DNA of 37,931 nt from Colwellia sp. GTDB taxonomy: Bacteria; Pseudomonadota; Gammaproteobacteria; Enterobacterales; Alteromonadaceae. The stretch spans positions 1 to 37,931 of the forward strand of contig JAESPR010000091.1 in the NCBI GenBank assembly GCA_016765685.1. The letters run 5' to 3'. Below the pieces are notes generated by a model that made no database searches, was not told the DNA's origin, and saw only the letters and a program-made list of their open reading frames with translations. Shown here piece after piece: positions 15,034 through 24,380 of this stretch (positions within the stretch are counted from its first letter, which is position 1; each line of letters begins with the position of its first letter). A program made the translations under genes and the position numbers.

Positions 15034-17577
15034 ATGATTAAAAAGAATAAATGCCTCCTGAGTATGGCTTTACTCATAGGATTAACCGCTTGCCAAAATG
15101 ACGATAAAAACGACGTTGAATCAACACCGGTCGCGGTGGTGCCACCGCCACCACCGATTTTAGTGGCCTTTGACAGTGATGGAGTCCTTAGTGCGAACAT
15201 ACGCCGCACCCGTTATGGTGTGCCACATATAACGGGCGATAACTTACAAAGTGTTGGTTTTGGCTCAGGTTATGTTTATGCTCAAGACAATATTTGTATT
15301 TTAGCGGATCAAATCATTAAAATTCGTAGTGAACGCGCTAAATATTTTGGCCCTGATAAAGTACTAGGCTCAGGTGATTCAGGCAATATAATTTCTGATT
15401 TTGGTCACCATGCTCTCGCGGTAATGGTTTCTGCAAAAGCGCTGTATCCAAGTTTATCTGAAAATACCCGAGCACTTATTGAAGGTTATGTTAGTGGTTA
15501 CAATAAATATTTAAGTGATACTGGGGTTGACAATTTGGCGCCACATTGTGCTAGCAAGTCTTGGGTAACGCCTATAACCCCAATAGATTTAACCGCGTAT
15601 ATGTTTGCCACCTCACAATATGCTAGCGGTGCTAATGCGACTTTTATGCAACTTGCTTTTTTAGCAAACCCCGGCGAAGCAACTGAATATTTACCTTATG
15701 TTGGAGTAAGAGCTAAAAGTGCATCCGTTGGACAACGTAATGACATCATAAAAAACCTTGAATTAGCGGCTTCGACATTTGGTGATACAACAATAGATGT
15801 TGGTGATTTAGGCTCTAATGGTTGGGGCATAGGTAAAGACAAAACTGAAAATGGTAAAGGCATTGTGTTAGCCAACCCACATTTTCCTCATACGGGCCAT
15901 TTAAGATTCTATCAATCACATCTTATTATCCCAGGTGTTATGGATGTTATGGGCGGCTCTTTGCAAGGTTTTCCAGTACATAATATTGGTTTTAATCAAA
16001 ATCTAGGTTGGACTCATACGGTCTCTAAATCACGGCGATTTGTGGTTTATCAGTTAAGCTTAACGGAGGCTAATAAACTGCAATATAATGTTGATGGTGA
16101 AACTCAAAATATAACCAAGAAAACTTATTTTGTGGAAGTGAATGCAGGCAGTGGCAATTCTGTTATTTTATCAAAAGATTATTATTACTCACATCATGGT
16201 TTGATCATTGAAACGCCGCCGAGCAATGGCATGGCTTGGTCAGCTAATAATGCCTTTACCTTGCGTGATGCAGCTGAAAAAAATACGGATATGATCGACC
16301 ACTGGTTAGCGATGAACTTAGCAACTAACCTTGATGAGTTTCAACAAGCATTTAAAGACTTCGACGGTATTCCTTGGGTAAACACTATGTATGCTGATGA
16401 TCAAGGTAATGCTTTTTATATCGATAAATCTCGGGTGCTAAATCTAAATGATGCTGCGCTTGGTTTGATGCGCACAGATCCGGTATTGGTTGGAACTCGC
16501 CAAGCGATCGGTTTTGATATTCTGCCCGGAAATACCGCACTATTTGAACCGGATGGTTTAAATAGTTATCAGCAAGCCCCTAAATTGTTAAGTAGCGATT
16601 ACGTGCAAAATTCTAACGATTCATATTGGTTCACTAATACGGCCACACCCTTGTCTGGTTATTCAGTTTTATATGGTGATGATTTCAGTCCGTTATCATT
16701 AAGAACACGCATGGGACTAAAAATGTTAGCTGACAGTGCAGGCGAAGATAATAAATTTAATAGCGCAGAAGTTGAAGCCGCATTACTGAGCAACCGAGCG
16801 TATTTAGCAGAAGCGGTGCTTGATGATTTAATCAGCCAATGTCAGGCTCAAGGTAATACGCCAGTTAACCTTGCTGAAGGCATGAGTGTTGATGTTACTG
16901 CGGGCTGTACTGTGCTTTCGTCTTGGGATAAGTTATTTAATAAAACCAGTAGTGGCGCGCATTTATTTAGAGAGTTTGCCTATAAATTCAATAGCGCTAG
17001 TCAATTCACTGTAGCTTTTAATCCTGAAACGCCGGCGATCACACCCAATACATTGGTAAATGATGGTAGTGCATTAAAAGCATTAGCCGTGGCTATTAAA
17101 AATATTGAAGCTGCAGGTTTCGCTCTTGATGCAACAATCGCTGATATTCAGTTCACTGAAAAAACTATGGCTGATGGCAGTGCTAGCGGCACTAAATATC
17201 CATGGGCGGGAAGTAAACACCAAGAAGGGGGCTTTAATGTTTTTTCTTCGGCAAAATCTGATGATACTTTATACCCTATTCATCAATATTTAGCCGTGAG
17301 TGATGTAGAAAGCGGCTCACTTTTAAAATCTGACTTAACAGCTGATGGTTATCACATTAATTCTGGCTCTAGTTGGATGTTTGTAGTTAACTTTACTGAC
17401 AATGGTCCAAGTGCTCGCGGTTTACTTAGCTATTCTCAGTCATCAAATACAGACTCAGAACATAGTGACGATCAAAACCGTTACTATTCAGAAACTACCA
17501 CGCTAAGGCCGTTACTGTTTAGTGAAGCAGATATTAGCGGCAATATTATTAGTGAAATGGATATTAGTTCAAATTAA
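15034..17577 (+). CDS. Penicillin acylase family N-terminal-nucleophile hydrolase, lipoprotein
   Basis: 847 residues. The lipobox LTAC places lipidated Cys20 before Gln, so outer-membrane anchoring is likely; a Pro-rich linker follows. The alpha-subunit region starts with IRRTRYGVPHITGDN and FGSGYVYAQDN. The linker to the beta chain contains DLGSNGWGIG, where Ser261 would become the N-terminal nucleophile after self-cleavage between Gly260 and Ser261. ENGKGIVLANPHFP follows, as in PvdQ, aculeacin acylase and related enzymes. The C-terminus has GSSWMFVVNF, SYSQSSNTDSEH and LRPLLFSEADI, typical of this branch. The family hydrolyses amide bonds of acyl side chains, in some members N-acyl-homoserine lactones. 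Substrate choice cannot be read from sequence. It has its own flanking terminators, so it is probably a single-gene unit. Confidence 0.88.
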   Translation: MIKKNKCLLSMALLIGLTACQNDDKNDVESTPVAVVPPPPPILVAFDSDGVLSANIRRTRYGVPHITGDNLQSVGFGSGYVYAQDNICILADQIIKIRSERAKYFGPDKVLGSGDSGNIISDFGHHALAVMVSAKALYPSLSENTRALIEGYVSGYNKYLSDTGVDNLAPHCASKSWVTPITPIDLTAYMFATSQYASGANATFMQLAFLANPGEATEYLPYVGVRAKSASVGQRNDIIKNLELAASTFGDTTIDVGDLGSNGWGIGKDKTENGKGIVLANPHFPHTGHLRFYQSHLIIPGVMDVMGGSLQGFPVHNIGFNQNLGWTHTVSKSRRFVVYQLSLTEANKLQYNVDGETQNITKKTYFVEVNAGSGNSVILSKDYYYSHHGLIIETPPSNGMAWSANNAFTLRDAAEKNTDMIDHWLAMNLATNLDEFQQAFKDFDGIPWVNTMYADDQGNAFYIDKSRVLNLNDAALGLMRTDPVLVGTRQAIGFDILPGNTALFEPDGLNSYQQAPKLLSSDYVQNSNDSYWFTNTATPLSGYSVLYGDDFSPLSLRTRMGLKMLADSAGEDNKFNSAEVEAALLSNRAYLAEAVLDDLISQCQAQGNTPVNLAEGMSVDVTAGCTVLSSWDKLFNKTSSGAHLFREFAYKFNSASQFTVAFNPETPAITPNTLVNDGSALKALAVAIKNIEAAGFALDATIADIQFTEKTMADGSASGTKYPWAGSKHQEGGFNVFSSAKSDDTLYPIHQYLAVSDVESGSLLKSDLTADGYHINSGSSWMFVVNFTDNGPSARGLLSYSQSSNTDSEHSDDQNRYYSETTTLRPLLFSEADISGNIISEMDISSN

Positions 17578-17597
17578 ATTTTAATTTGATTTTAAAG

Positions 17598-17629
17598 AGC
17601 CCTCAGCTTTGTGTTAGGGGCTTTTTTTT
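17598..17629 (+). terminator. Rho-independent terminator after the acylase gene
   Basis: AGCCCTCA (17598 onward) pairs with the TTAGGGGCT segment ending at about 17622 with one wobble and a small irregularity, followed by eight Ts. It ends the acylase transcript before sohB. Confidence 0.85.
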
Positions 17630-17692
17630 GTCTTAAAATGAAGTAGAATTAACGACAGATTTTATCAAGAATATTGTGCTTAGGAGCATCAT

Positions 17693-18757
17693 TTGGATTT
17701 TTTATATGAATATGGTTTGTTTTTAGCGAAAACGGTTACTTTTGTCGTTGCTGTTATTGCCATCGTTGCTGTTATTGCGGCATCAGCTATCAAGCAAAAA
17801 CATAAAAAAGGTGAGTTAGAAATCACTGATTTATCAGAGCAGTTTGAAGAAGTTGAGCAAGATGTTATACACGCGTTGTTAAACAAGGACGAGTTAAAAC
17901 AAAAAGAAAAAGCGGATAAACTCTTAGCGAAGAAGAAAGCCAAAGAAGATAAAATTTTAGCGAAGAAAAAGGCTAAGTCTGACGATGAAGAACTGGTAGA
18001 AAGTAAATCTAAAATTTTCGTTATTGATTTTAAAGGCAGTATTGATGCTAAAGAAGTTAGCTCGTTGCGTGAAGAAGTTTCTGCTATTTTGTCAGTTGCG
18101 ACGAAAGAGGATGAAGTTTTTGTGCGTTTAGAAAGTGGCGGTGGCATGGTGCATGGTTATGGTTTAGCGTCATCACAACTTGATAGAATTCGTCAACATG
18201 AAATACCACTAACGGTTTCGGTTGATAAAGTTGCCGCGTCAGGTGGTTATATGATGGCTTGTGTTGCCAATAACATTATTGCCGCACCGTTCGCTATTTT
18301 AGGCTCTATTGGTGTTATTGCCCAGTTACCTAATTTTAATAAGTTATTAAAGAAAAATAATATTGAGTTTGAGCAATTTACCGCGGGTGAGTTTAAACGC
18401 ACGGTTACTATGTTTGGTGAAAACACCGAAAAAGGTAAAGAAAAATTTATTGAAGAGCTGGAAGAAACCCATGTGTTATTTAAAAACTTTGTTAGCGAGC
18501 ATAGACCTAGTTTAGATCTTGATAAAGTGGCTACAGGAGAACATTGGTTCGGTACCAAAGCACTAGAGCTTGATTTAGTTGATAGTATTCAAACCAGTGA
18601 TGATTACTTACAAAAACTGAGCAAAAGTCATAAAATCGTCGCCATTAAATACGAGATTAAAAAAGGTTTAGCAGAAAAATTTGCTAAAGCTGCCTCACTT
18701 TCTGCTGAAAGTATATTAGGAAAGTTAATGCAGAAAAATCGCATTTTTCCAAGCTAG
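17693..18757 (+). CDS. sohB: Inner-membrane protease SohB (S49 family)
   Basis: 354 residues beginning at TTG (17693), supported by AGGAG seven bases upstream and by the E. coli-like N-terminus MDFLYEYGLFLAKTVT. A single N-terminal membrane span (about 8-30) is followed by a charged Lys/Ala/Glu linker containing a tandem near-repeat (LLAKKKAKEDK and ILAKKKAKSDD). The S49 peptidase domain includes FKGSIDAKEVSSLREE, ESGGGMVHGYG, the catalytic Ser183 in VAASGGYMMACV and the general-base Lys235 in AGEFKRTVTM. The 52-residue spacing of these two residues matches E. coli SohB. It is a periplasm-facing inner-membrane protease related to SppA, thought to digest signal peptides or misfolded envelope proteins. 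It follows the yciK-sohB-topA-cysB order with inserted genes on both sides. Confidence 0.95.
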   Translation: MDFLYEYGLFLAKTVTFVVAVIAIVAVIAASAIKQKHKKGELEITDLSEQFEEVEQDVIHALLNKDELKQKEKADKLLAKKKAKEDKILAKKKAKSDDEELVESKSKIFVIDFKGSIDAKEVSSLREEVSAILSVATKEDEVFVRLESGGGMVHGYGLASSQLDRIRQHEIPLTVSVDKVAASGGYMMACVANNIIAAPFAILGSIGVIAQLPNFNKLLKKNNIEFEQFTAGEFKRTVTMFGENTEKGKEKFIEELEETHVLFKNFVSEHRPSLDLDKVATGEHWFGTKALELDLVDSIQTSDDYLQKLSKSHKIVAIKYEIKKGLAEKFAKAASLSAESILGKLMQKNRIFPS

Positions 18758-18797
18758 TTATTTTCTAAGTTAGTTATAAAAGTGCCGTATTTATTCT

Positions 18798-18817
18798 CTG
18801 TGGGTTCACACCCACAG
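18798..18817 (+). terminator. Hairpin terminator candidate after sohB
   Basis: CTGTGGGT (18798-18805) pairs perfectly with ACCCACAG (18810-18817) around TCAC. Only CTTTCAATAT follows, so the U-tract is poor and termination may be incomplete. Confidence 0.5.
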
Positions 18818-19003
18818 CTTTCAATATAAAGGAGTTTTACTTAAACCTTGTTATTAATTATTCCAGCTTTCAGGTAACAAGAGTCTATAATGTATTTAAT
18901 GCTTTGATTTACTGCTTTGGCAGTTAAAGATCAAATTTGGATAATGCGTATATTTAACGGATAACTTAACATACTATGATTCTCTACTATAGATGAGTTG
19001 ATA

Positions 19004-21556
19004 ATGAGAATAGCCCACAATATTAAGCTGTTACGGCTAATAAAAATTATTCCTCCGGTTATTGTCACCATGTTCGCTTGTTTGGTGATTGTGATTGTGT
19101 TTAATCATAATCAAACTCAACTTAAACACGATATTGAAACGCTTCATCAAGACTTTATTACCTCTAAAAAAGAGATGATCAAAGCACAAGTTAAACAGCT
19201 TGTTCAACAAATTAGCTATGAAAAAAATAGCACTGAAACTATTTTAAAAAACAATATTAAAGATCATATTTATCAAGCTCACGCCATTGCCAGTAGTATT
19301 TATCAACATAATAAAGAAAAAACTGAAAGTGAAGTCACCCAATTAATTACCACAGCCTTAAGAGAGATTCGTTTCAATCAAGGGCGTGGATATGTTTTTA
19401 TATATAAAACCAATGGCTTGAGTATCATGCATCCGGTTGTGCCAGCAATGGAAGGCTCAATTAAAATTGATTTGCAAGATGTTAGGGGCAACTATATTGT
19501 TCGTGAATTAGGGCAATTAGCAAAAAAAAATGGTGAGGCTTTCTATCATTGGTGGTTTGTAAAACCTAACTTAAATTCAGCTATGACTAACTCAAATGCA
19601 ACAACGAACATAGGGCAAGAGTTTGAGAAGATTGGTTTTGGTAAATATTTTGCTCCATATGATTGGTTTATCGGTACGGGTGAGTATTTAATTGATGTTG
19701 AAAATGATAGTAAACAACGATTAATCAAACGAATTGCCAATATTAGATATGGCATCAATGGTTATGTGTTTTTGCTAGATACTCAAGGCAATGTACTCTC
19801 ACATCTCAAACCGGACTTCCAAGGCACAAACTTACTTAATCACCACAATGCTAATGTGGTTGCGGTTAGTGAACAAATTATTGCTATAGCCAATAAAGGT
19901 GAAGGATTCTTAGAATACCTTAGCCCTTTTATGCCAAACAGTGAAAACCCGGGGCAAAAAATAAGCTTTATTCAAGGCGTTGCTCAATGGAACTGGGCAA
20001 TTGGCGTCGGCTTTTATGAAAGTGAAACAGAAAAATACCTGATCAAACGCAAACTGATATTTGCCGAACAAAATAAACATCAATTAATCAGCTTATTATC
20101 GCTCAGTATTGTGGTGACGCTATTCTTCATTACATTATCACTGTTTTTAACAAAATATTTAGCAAAACGATTTACTTTATATGAAAACAGAATAAATAAA
20201 GATTTTACTGAACTTAACAAGGTGAAAGTTCAGTCTCAATATCAAGCCTTACATGACTCATTAACAACATTGCCAAATAGAATACTGCTAGATGAACACA
20301 TCAAACAAGGCATCCTATCATCGAGAAAAAATAATAAAAGTCTAGCCGTAGTATTTGTGGATTTAGATGACTTTAAAAAGACTAACGATCTTTATGGACA
20401 CTCTGTTGGTGATGCTTTATTGCAACACTTAGGTGACAGCTTTAATAAGTTACTTGAAAAATCGGATAGTGTTGCTCGTTTTGGTGGCGATGAGTTTATT
20501 TTTAACTTTCCTGAACTGAGCTCTCAGGCAGAGGCAGAACATAAAGTTAAGGCGATTCAACAAATATTTGATCAAGAGTTTATTATCAAAAATAAGTCTA
20601 TTTATTCGAGTTGCAGTATTGGCGTTGCCATGTTTCCCAAGGATGGAGAAAATAGTGAAGAGTTGATCAGTAAAGCGGATATTGCCCTGTATAAATCTAA
20701 GTCAGAGCAAAAAGGGCGTTCATTGTTTTTCAATGAAAGTATCAACAAACAAGTAAAGCGTGATTTTTTAATTGAATCTGAATTACGTTTAGCGTTGGCA
20801 GAAAAAGAATTAACAGTGCATTATCAGCCACAAATCAGTGTTGAAACAGGCGAAATATTAGGTGTTGAGGCCTTAATTCGTTGGCAGAATAAAATACTCG
20901 GATTTGTCTCTCCGGCCGAATTTATCCAAGTCGCTGAAAATATCGGCATCATTAGCGATATAGGTGCTTTTGTGATTGAACGCGCATTACGCGACATCAT
21001 GCAGTTTAACTTAAAGAATGCTTACGATTTACACTTATCTATTAATATTTCCCCTAAACAACTGATGGAACCATTTTTTGCTGAAAGTGTCGTAAATATG
21101 ATCAATAAAGTGGCATTTAAGCCAAACTTAATTACACTTGAAATAACAGAAAACGTGCTTATTTCAGATTTGTCAAAAGTGCAACCGGTATTACAGCACT
21201 TGCGAGATCAAGGTTTTAAACTATCATTAGATGATTTTGGTACGGGCTATTCTTCGTTAAGTTATTTAAGTAATTTACCGATGAATGAAATAAAAATTGA
21301 TCGCTCGTTTATCGACAAATTTTTAACCAATGCGCAAAGTGAGTCATTAGTTAAAACCATTATTGCCATCGGGCAATTTTGTCATTTAACCGTAGTTGCA
21401 GAAGGTGTTGAAACGAAAGAACAATATGAACGTTTAGTGTTATATCATTGTGATTTAATTCAAGGTTATTATTTCGATAAAGCATTAACGATAAATGATC
21501 TGACCACAAAGTATCAGTTAGATCATGTAGGTGCTTTTGAACATCAAAATAAATAG
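19004..21556 (+). CDS. Membrane double-Cache GGDEF-EAL cyclic-di-GMP enzyme
   Basis: 850 residues from the ATG at 19004; an in-frame TTG at 18998 adds two residues, but GATGAG six bases upstream favours the ATG. A first membrane span (about 13-33) precedes a periplasmic region with two Cache-like segments, seen as GRGYVFIYKTNGLSIMHP and NGYVFLLDTQGNVLSHLKP, then a second span (about 365-385). The GGDEF motif is intact at 494-498 (RFGGDEF), but the inhibitory RxxD site reads EKSD, so feedback control may be lost. The EAL domain starts at E622 (EALIRW) and keeps INISPKQL, EITENVL, DDFGTGYSS, KIDRSF and AEGVET, so phosphodiesterase activity is expected. It probably links an external small-molecule signal to c-di-GMP levels. 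The TonB receptor gene starts 66 bases downstream. The ligand is unknown. Confidence 0.9.
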   Translation: MRIAHNIKLLRLIKIIPPVIVTMFACLVIVIVFNHNQTQLKHDIETLHQDFITSKKEMIKAQVKQLVQQISYEKNSTETILKNNIKDHIYQAHAIASSIYQHNKEKTESEVTQLITTALREIRFNQGRGYVFIYKTNGLSIMHPVVPAMEGSIKIDLQDVRGNYIVRELGQLAKKNGEAFYHWWFVKPNLNSAMTNSNATTNIGQEFEKIGFGKYFAPYDWFIGTGEYLIDVENDSKQRLIKRIANIRYGINGYVFLLDTQGNVLSHLKPDFQGTNLLNHHNANVVAVSEQIIAIANKGEGFLEYLSPFMPNSENPGQKISFIQGVAQWNWAIGVGFYESETEKYLIKRKLIFAEQNKHQLISLLSLSIVVTLFFITLSLFLTKYLAKRFTLYENRINKDFTELNKVKVQSQYQALHDSLTTLPNRILLDEHIKQGILSSRKNNKSLAVVFVDLDDFKKTNDLYGHSVGDALLQHLGDSFNKLLEKSDSVARFGGDEFIFNFPELSSQAEAEHKVKAIQQIFDQEFIIKNKSIYSSCSIGVAMFPKDGENSEELISKADIALYKSKSEQKGRSLFFNESINKQVKRDFLIESELRLALAEKELTVHYQPQISVETGEILGVEALIRWQNKILGFVSPAEFIQVAENIGIISDIGAFVIERALRDIMQFNLKNAYDLHLSINISPKQLMEPFFAESVVNMINKVAFKPNLITLEITENVLISDLSKVQPVLQHLRDQGFKLSLDDFGTGYSSLSYLSNLPMNEIKIDRSFIDKFLTNAQSESLVKTIIAIGQFCHLTVVAEGVETKEQYERLVLYHCDLIQGYYFDKALTINDLTTKYQLDHVGAFEHQNK

Positions 21557-21621
21557 TTTTATTACTCAGTTATGCTTCAATACAACTAAGTACAGTGCAA
21601 ATAACGCAGGGATAAACATCA

Positions 21622-24183
21622 ATGAAACAATATTTTTCGCTAAGGACAAAAAAATTACCTTTATTGCTCATCATAAACAGTGTTATTGCGCACCATGCTT
21701 GGGCTGAAAATGACACGGGTAAAATAGAGGTTATTGAGGTTACCGCTCAAAAACGTCATCAATCGATTAATGAAATTCCGATGGCGATCACCGCGTTCAA
21801 TCGTGATCAATTGGCTGAAATGGGCATTGAAGATACTACGGATATCGCCAATTTTGTGCCAAACTTTAATTATAGTGATACCGCTTTTGGTCCTCCTGTA
21901 TACACCTTGCGCGGCGTTGGTTTTAATGAATCAAGTGCTCAAGCTACCTCAACCGTTGGGGTTTACATTGATGAAATTTCTATTCCATTCCCGATAATGA
22001 CCAAAGCGGCAAGTTTAGATATTGAACGAGTTGAAATATTAAAAGGCCCACAAGGCACCTTATATGGTCGTAACTCAACCGCTGGCGCGATAAATTATAT
22101 TGCCGCCAAACCAAGAGAAACATTTGATGCCAGTATTAAAGCAACCATCGCAAGTTTTCAAAGCTTAAGTGGAGAAGGTTTTATAACGGGCGGTGTTTCT
22201 GAAAAAGTTAACGCCCGATTAGCTTTTAAAAAAGTAAAGTCTAATGAAGGATGGCAAACCAGTGTTTCACGTGACGATAAACTCGGTAAACAAGATAAAA
22301 CGGCCGCTAGGTTGAGTGTTGACATTTTATTTAATCAAGATACCAGTGCGCTGCTCAGCCTTAATTACTCTCAAGACAAATCGGAAAGTTTAGCGCCACA
22401 AGCCATCGAGTACATAGCTGCTAAAGCGGGAGGGGCGATTAATGGCTCTTTTCCTGTTTTTGGACCTATTCTTGATCTAGCGGCCAATCCCCAGCTATTT
22501 CCCGGTAATCGTAATGATATAAGTGCCGCTGATTGGACTGCAGACAGAACCCCAGCTCTTGCTCATACCACTCAGTCTTTATCGCTCAATATCAGTCATG
22601 CTTTGTCAGATACCATGACGTTTAATGCCTTAACGGGTTATACTACCTTTGAAGATAATGGCTCAGAATATGAGCGTGGTGGCACTGCAGGTGTTACCGC
22701 AGGCTATATTAGAAACTTAACGGGCGGATCGCTCGATACTATTTTTGGTGGCTCGTTAGCCGATTTTTATGAAGGACATTTACATGGTGATTATGCTGAT
22801 ATTCCAGACAGTGAATACGTGCCTTCTGATTATGTTTTTCAAAATGGTACTATTGATTCATTTTCACAAGAATTTCGTTTAACACAAACATTAGACAGCG
22901 TGGTGTGGATCGCCGGGCTTTATTATAGTAACAACAAAGTTGATTATCGCACTACTCAAGATTGGGGTTTGGCAACGAATGTAAATATTTTGCCGATGCC
23001 TGGTTTTGGCTTCAACAAATTGCGTAACGTTATTAAACAAAATACCACCACCTATGCCGTATTTGCCAATGCTGATTGGTTATTGTCAGAAGAACTCACC
23101 ATAACAACCGGCATACGGTATACCGACGACAAAGCTGACTATGTTGGCTGTACCGAAGACATTGGTGGTCCGGGACTGGCGCTGTTCAATCAATTTTTCT
23201 TTGGTGGTGCTGACTCTGGTGGCAAGGTGAATGGCTGTGTTACCGTGCTTGATTTTGGTGAAGACAGCCAAAGATTAGGAGAAATTGACGACACTCTTGC
23301 GGAAAACTCTACCTCTTGGCGCTTGGCAGCAAATTATCAGTGGTCAGCTAATACGTCGGTGTATGCGTCATATAGTCGAGGTTATAAAGCGGGCAGTTTC
23401 CCATCACTCGCCGCTATCGTCAGTACTCAATTAGACCCTGTGGTGCAAGAACGACTAGACGCATACGAACTGGGTTTTAAAGCGCGATTAGCACAAGGCA
23501 AAGCACAGTTAAACCTGAGTGCCTTTTATTATGATTATAAAGATAAACAACTGCTGACTAAAAAAACTATCCCTGTTTTTAGAACCGCATTTACCCTAGG
23601 TAATGTAGATGATTCTGTCGTTAAAGGCATTGAAATTGACTTGCAATGGTTACCTATAGAAAACTTGACTATTATTGCGGCGGCGGGTTTACTCGACTCA
23701 GAAATTAAAAAAGGTGATGGTTTTAATCAATTAGGTCAATCACTTGATTTTTCAGGCTCACCACTACCTTTTGCTGCTGACTTTCAAGCTAACCTCTCAG
23801 CAAGATATGAATGGAATATTAGCCAAGGTTTTATTGCTTACACTGCGATAGACGGAGCTTATACCAGTGCTTACAATACTGACTTTAAAGCTGAAGTAGA
23901 AATGACCACGCAAGTATCTGATTTCATTGGTAGCGCTGTTGAAGTTAATATTCCCCCACAGCCTTATCAATATGATGATAGATTCACTCAAGATAGTTAT
24001 GTCATAGCTAATGCTAGAATTGGCATTGAAAATATCAACGAGTCGTGGAAAGTATACCTTTGGGTACGCAATTTAACGGATGAATATTTTGTTTCAAGTG
24101 TGGTGAAAAATAATGAAATGATTGCGGCCTATAGCGGTATGACCAGAACTTTTGGCATCACCTTTGAGTACAATGCTTTTTAA
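21622..24183 (+). CDS. TonB-dependent outer-membrane receptor
   Basis: 853 residues. A signal peptide ends in HHAWA (cleavage after about residue 28). A TonB-box-like stretch KIEVIEVTAQKR is followed by the plug domain (about 45-165) with IPMAITAFNRDQL, YTLRGVGFNE, VEILKGPQGTLYGRNSTAGAINYI. The rest is a 22-strand barrel ending in aromatic YNAF, as barrel proteins should. Such receptors import ligands too large or scarce for porins, using TonB energy. The sequence resembles the large group seen in marine bacteria that take up siderophores, sugars or other organics; the substrate is not recognisable. AGGGAT lies about ten bases before the ATG. It follows the c-di-GMP gene closely and may share its transcript. 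No SusD-like or polysaccharide genes are nearby. Confidence 0.92.
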   Translation: MKQYFSLRTKKLPLLLIINSVIAHHAWAENDTGKIEVIEVTAQKRHQSINEIPMAITAFNRDQLAEMGIEDTTDIANFVPNFNYSDTAFGPPVYTLRGVGFNESSAQATSTVGVYIDEISIPFPIMTKAASLDIERVEILKGPQGTLYGRNSTAGAINYIAAKPRETFDASIKATIASFQSLSGEGFITGGVSEKVNARLAFKKVKSNEGWQTSVSRDDKLGKQDKTAARLSVDILFNQDTSALLSLNYSQDKSESLAPQAIEYIAAKAGGAINGSFPVFGPILDLAANPQLFPGNRNDISAADWTADRTPALAHTTQSLSLNISHALSDTMTFNALTGYTTFEDNGSEYERGGTAGVTAGYIRNLTGGSLDTIFGGSLADFYEGHLHGDYADIPDSEYVPSDYVFQNGTIDSFSQEFRLTQTLDSVVWIAGLYYSNNKVDYRTTQDWGLATNVNILPMPGFGFNKLRNVIKQNTTTYAVFANADWLLSEELTITTGIRYTDDKADYVGCTEDIGGPGLALFNQFFFGGADSGGKVNGCVTVLDFGEDSQRLGEIDDTLAENSTSWRLAANYQWSANTSVYASYSRGYKAGSFPSLAAIVSTQLDPVVQERLDAYELGFKARLAQGKAQLNLSAFYYDYKDKQLLTKKTIPVFRTAFTLGNVDDSVVKGIEIDLQWLPIENLTIIAAAGLLDSEIKKGDGFNQLGQSLDFSGSPLPFAADFQANLSARYEWNISQGFIAYTAIDGAYTSAYNTDFKAEVEMTTQVSDFIGSAVEVNIPPQPYQYDDRFTQDSYVIANARIGIENINESWKVYLWVRNLTDEYFVSSVVKNNEMIAAYSGMTRTFGITFEYNAF

Positions 24184-24380
24184 TGTCCGCTTTTTCATCT
24201 AAAAAAATCTCTTCATCAGCTTACCTTACAGGCTTAACGCTAAAATAATCCTGTATTTAAGTTAACTTGTTTGATGATTAAGCTTTTTTTCTTGAATTAA
24301 ACTATTAAGTTGTACTTTTTTGTTATTTATCAGTTAATATGATTAATGAAGATTAATCAAAAGACAATAGGGATACCTTT

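Noticed and set aside
18847..18891. Inverted repeat CTTGTTA...TAACAAG after sohB
   Set aside because: Seven-base arms 31 bases apart in AT-rich DNA are expected by chance.
24183..24248. A 20-codon frame starting at an ATG overlapping the TonB receptor stop (TAATG)
   Set aside because: Overlap suggests coupling, but the peptide is short, low in complexity and without recognisable features; likely chance.
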